From assembly GCA_027022775.1 (NCBI GenBank), contig JALVXO010000193.1, positions 1 to 5,838 of the forward strand: DNA of 5,838 nt, written 5' to 3'. The notes under the pieces were generated by a model. That model had not been told where the DNA came from and searched no databases. It was given only the letters and a program-made list of their open reading frames with translations. Source of the DNA: Campylobacteraceae bacterium (GTDB lineage: Bacteria; Campylobacterota; Campylobacteria; Campylobacterales; Sulfurovaceae). Below are positions 3,939 through 5,838 of this stretch, piece after piece (positions within the stretch are counted from its first letter, which is position 1; the number at the start of each line of letters is the position of its first letter). The position numbers and the translations under genes were made by a program.

Positions 3939-3960
3939 CCTTTTAATCAATTTAAAAGGA
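3939..3960 (+). promoter_or_regulatory. Hairpin that hides the Shine-Dalgarno site of the 3968 gene
   Basis: CCTTTTAA (3939-3946) pairs with TTAAAAGG (3952-3959) around a 5-base loop. The 3' arm is the SD (AAAAGGA, 3954-3960), seven bases before ATG 3968. Folding would block ribosome binding, so this is a plausible translational switch at the end of the structured leader. Confidence 0.6.
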
Positions 3961-3967
3961 TATTATT

Positions 3968-4222
3968 ATGTATTATTATAATGTTTACTGCAACGGTAAA
4001 ATTAAACCATTACCAAAGCACACTAAAGCCCTAAATCATTTAAAGCAAGTGTGGCAGACTTTTGACGGCTCAAATTGGGATTACTTACAATCTCAAATAG
4101 AGAGGGTAGAGCGATATTATATCAACAAGCTTGATAGTGTCCAGCTTGACGAATTTTGCACTATTAAAGCGGCTTTTATAGCTACTTTTAAAGATAAATT
4201 AGGGGGGCAAGATGCAATATAG
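3968..4222 (+). CDS. Small protein of unknown function, first gene of the replication operon
   Basis: 84 aa, not recognised. An aromatic N-terminus (MYYYNVYCNGK) is followed by what looks like two or three amphipathic helices (about 21-32, 38-55, 58-78). No signal peptide or membrane segment is visible. The SD AAAAGGA lies seven bases before the ATG and is buried in a hairpin. The 3' end overlaps the initiator gene by 11 bases, so the two are probably coupled. By position it may be a small replication or regulatory partner, but nothing in the sequence proves this. Confidence 0.75.
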   Translation: MYYYNVYCNGKIKPLPKHTKALNHLKQVWQTFDGSNWDYLQSQIERVERYYINKLDSVQLDEFCTIKAAFIATFKDKLGGQDAI

Positions 4223-5018
4223 CATAACAATAAACCAGCCAAAAGCAATAGAATTAGGTCTAAACACAAACGAAGCTATTATTTTAGGGTTGTTATCTGC
4301 ATCCCCCACTTGGGCAGAGCCTATTATAATAGAAAATGAAGTGTTTTATTGGGTAGCAAGGCAAAAAATTTGTGAAGAACTTGCCCTCTTAAATTTGAAA
4401 GAGGATACAGTTTATAGACATTTGAAAAATCTTGCTAAAAAGGGGCTGATTTTTTATAAAAAACAAGGTAAAAAAGACTGTATTCAATTAACTAAATTAG
4501 GCAAAAGCTACTATGTCGGAAATAAATCCGAATTTGATAAAAACTCGGAAATAAATCCGAAAGAACTCGGAAATAAATCCGAAAAAAACTCGGAAATAAA
4601 TCCGACATATTATAATACCAATATTAATCATAATACCAATAATTATAATAAAAAAAATACTAAAAAAAAGAATTTTGATTTTTTCATTTCTCTTTTGCAA
4701 GACCTATTTAAGCAAAACAAAATATCTACCTTTAAGAGTAAAATAAACAAAAATCCAAGCAGAGAGCCATTTAAACAATTAGACACTAACAATTTAGAGC
4801 TAATTGCAGAACAATACACGGCTTATGTAGCAGAAAATAAAAATTATGCAGTTAGGCTTGATAAATGGCTCTTTGCATATTTAGAGGGTAATTTAGATGC
4901 TCTTAATCGTAATGGCAGCAGTAAAAGCAATTATAGCGATGTAGAAGAGTATTTTAGGTGGAAAGATAGCCTATTTGGGCAAGATGATACAATAGATACT
5001 GAAGTTATAGGAGCGTAA
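4212..5018 (+). CDS. Phage/plasmid replication initiator with winged-helix N-terminus
   Basis: 268 aa. Residues about 1-101 form a winged-helix-type DNA-binding domain: an ordered helical start (QPKAIELGLNTNEAIILGLL), a YW-containing turn, a recognition helix region KEDTVYRHLKNLAKKGLI (63-80), then a basic wing (KKQGKKDCIQL). Residues 103-150 are a low-complexity linker (SEINP and NKSE repeats, then Asn/Lys-rich) coded by four iterons and an A+T-rich tract. Residues about 151-268 are a second, helical domain likely to contact host replication proteins. The layout is that of lambda O: initiator domain, origin inside the gene, interaction domain. The start follows a G-rich SD inside the preceding gene (11-base overlap). 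The next gene starts two bases after the stop. The role as origin-binding initiator is inferred from domain pattern and iterons. Confidence 0.8.
   Translation: MQYSITINQPKAIELGLNTNEAIILGLLSASPTWAEPIIIENEVFYWVARQKICEELALLNLKEDTVYRHLKNLAKKGLIFYKKQGKKDCIQLTKLGKSYYVGNKSEFDKNSEINPKELGNKSEKNSEINPTYYNTNINHNTNNYNKKNTKKKNFDFFISLLQDLFKQNKISTFKSKINKNPSREPFKQLDTNNLELIAEQYTAYVAENKNYAVRLDKWLFAYLEGNLDALNRNGSSKSNYSDVEEYFRWKDSLFGQDDTIDTEVIGA
4516..4605. repeat. Four 16-bp iterons inside the initiator gene
   Basis: TCGGAAATAAATCCGA occurs identically at 4516-4531, 4545-4560, 4567-4582 and 4590-4605. Each unit has inverted arms TCGGA and TCCGA. Copy-to-copy distances are 29, 22 and 23 bp, about two to three helical turns. 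Copies 1 and 3 are read in one codon phase (GNKSE) and copies 2 and 4 in another (SEINP), so the identity is kept at the DNA level, as expected for initiator binding sites. Confidence 0.9.
4606..4690. other. A+T-rich likely DNA-unwinding part of the replication origin
   Basis: Directly after the last iteron the DNA is close to 90 percent A+T by eye for about 85 bp. It includes a 12-bp direct repeat ATAATACCAATA (4612-4623 and 4630-4641) and long A-runs, then T-runs. In lambda-type origins an A+T-rich tract in this place is where the strands first open. Confidence 0.65.
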
Positions 5019-5020
5019 TT

Positions 5021-5617
5021 ATGAATAGGATAGATTTAATAAACTACATTAAAGACCTTTTCGGTGCTAAAGAGTTAAGCAAAGTATCGGTTGCAAAAAT
5101 CGATAGCTATGTTAGTAGTATCAATTTGCAAGATTTTATTGATTTTGCGGAGAGCGAAATTTTAAAAGATGAGTATAGATATTATACTCCATACCAAAAA
5201 TTTCTAGCTATTAGCAAAAAATACTCTAAAATGCAACAAAATAAAGCCATTTTTGCAAAATTAGAACATAAGCAAGGGTTTGTATTAGATTTAGTAAAAA
5301 AAGTTGAAAATTTTGCTTCTGGGATAGAACAACACAATTCTATGGTTAGAAGTGCCAAAGAATTAATAACTCTTGAAAATTTAGGCAAAGTTTTAGTTTA
5401 TAAAGAGACTAAAACGCCTATTTTTACAGAGCAAGAAGTTAAAGCTCTTAAATCTGTAAGCAAAGATATTTATACAATTATCGAGCTTGCAAGAAATAAA
5501 GAGCTTATAGATAGGTTAAATGATGTTTGGGCAGAAAAAGCCAAAAAAACTTTAGTAGTGCCAAAAGTATCTAAAGATGTTAAAGGCTTATTGAAAAATA
5601 AGGTAAACAGGTTTTAA
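5021..5617 (+). CDS. Helical protein of unknown function, possible replication accessory factor
   Basis: 198 aa, family not recognised. TAGGAG lies seven bases before ATG 5021, two bases after the initiator stop. The protein appears almost wholly helical with alternating Lys/Glu and hydrophobic residues, and has a basic C-terminus (KVSKDVKGLLKNKVNRF). No Walker motif, zinc ligands or membrane segment is seen, so it is not a typical DnaC-like helicase loader with an ATPase core. Its place straight after the initiator is where lambda-like phages carry the helicase-loading partner. That role is a guess from position alone. Confidence 0.78.
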   Translation: MNRIDLINYIKDLFGAKELSKVSVAKIDSYVSSINLQDFIDFAESEILKDEYRYYTPYQKFLAISKKYSKMQQNKAIFAKLEHKQGFVLDLVKKVENFASGIEQHNSMVRSAKELITLENLGKVLVYKETKTPIFTEQEVKALKSVSKDIYTIIELARNKELIDRLNDVWAEKAKKTLVVPKVSKDVKGLLKNKVNRF

Positions 5618-5621
5618 GACG

Positions 5622-5798
5622 ATGAAAAAAGTAGAAAATAGAAAACCACTAGAGAGATGTCAAAATTGCAAATGGTTTAACAAAGAGAAGGAAGGTGTGG
5701 AGTATTGTATTTTTGACTATCCTTATTTTGACGATTATGGGGCAAAGGTTTGTGGTTCTTTTATAGCTAAAAATTTTAAACTGTTTTCAGGCTTATAG
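5622..5798 (+). CDS. Small four-cysteine, probably zinc-binding protein
   Basis: 58 aa from ATG 5622 to TAG 5796-5798. Cysteines at 13, 16, 29 and 44 (CQNCKWF … YC … VCGSF) suggest one metal-binding knuckle, a pattern common in tiny phage-encoded proteins of unknown role. It starts four bases after the preceding stop with only a weak SD, so translation may depend on ribosomes arriving from the gene before. No other domain fits in the length. Confidence 0.7.
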   Translation: MKKVENRKPLERCQNCKWFNKEKEGVEYCIFDYPYFDDYGAKVCGSFIAKNFKLFSGL

Positions 5799-5833
5799 CA
5801 AGAGTAGCTAAAAATTTAATTAGGGAGTTAGCA

Positions 5834-5838
5834 ATGTT
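5834..5838 (+). CDS. Start of a further gene, cut by the window edge
   Basis: ATG 5834-5836 is preceded by GGGAG (5823-5827) at reasonable spacing, in the same direction as the operon. Only the first codon is visible, so nothing can be said of the product. Confidence 0.4.

Noticed and set aside
4515..4605. SEINP/NKSE residues as a functional protein repeat
   Set aside because: The repeats shift codon phase between copies while the DNA stays identical, so selection is on the DNA.

Overview
The window is A+T-rich and compact. Genes overlap by a few bases and carry Shine-Dalgarno (SD) sites. The plus-strand promoters are extended -10 boxes (TGnTATAAT), one of them behind a periodic T-rich tract. 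Together with an orphan D12-class adenine methylase, a small HTH protein and a replication initiator with an internal iteron origin, this suggests the early/replication region of a temperate phage, prophage or phage-like plasmid. The promoter style fits a Campylobacterota-type host, but no gene here names the species and the host call is weak.

Left arm (1-1505, minus strand): a promoter with perfect -35 and -10 hexamers overlaps an 8-bp inverted repeat that looks like an operator. It drives a small unknown gene whose start codon is unclear (possibly ATA), then the DNA adenine methylase, then a small HTH gene coupled by TAATG that runs off the window. The methylase carries a 9-bp in-frame tandem repeat coding Leu-Glu-Arg/Gln.

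Middle (about 1506-3596): roughly 350 bp with no convincing gene comes first, containing a patch of higher G+C. A strong plus-strand promoter at about 1853-1881 then starts a transcript with a long hairpin in its leader, a fragment resembling the end of a polynucleotide-kinase-type P-loop protein, two overlapping unknown genes, a 30-residue membrane peptide, and a larger unknown gene whose proper start (2866, good SD) is out of frame with its body. Two poly-A runs lie at the junction. The coding sequence from about 2130 to 3170 is full of perfect inverted repeats, including a 17-bp helix, far more than I would expect by chance.

Right-centre (3597-3967): there is no gene. A second extended -10 promoter starts transcription exactly at the base of a compact RNA fold of three helices that abut with no gap (3719-3795, 3796-3886, 3887-3919). 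A further hairpin then covers the SD of the next gene. Several G-U pairs make sense only on the plus-strand RNA. I do not recognise this RNA, and it is the best candidate here for an undescribed element.

Right arm (3968-5838, plus strand): a small unknown gene, then a winged-helix replication initiator whose coding sequence contains four identical 16-bp iterons followed by a very A+T-rich stretch, the same arrangement as the lambda O gene and origin. After it come an unknown helical protein in the position of a replication accessory factor, a small four-cysteine protein, and the first codon of another gene. The apparent logic is that the structured leader may control expression of the initiator operon, while the divergent left operon supplies methylation and a regulator.
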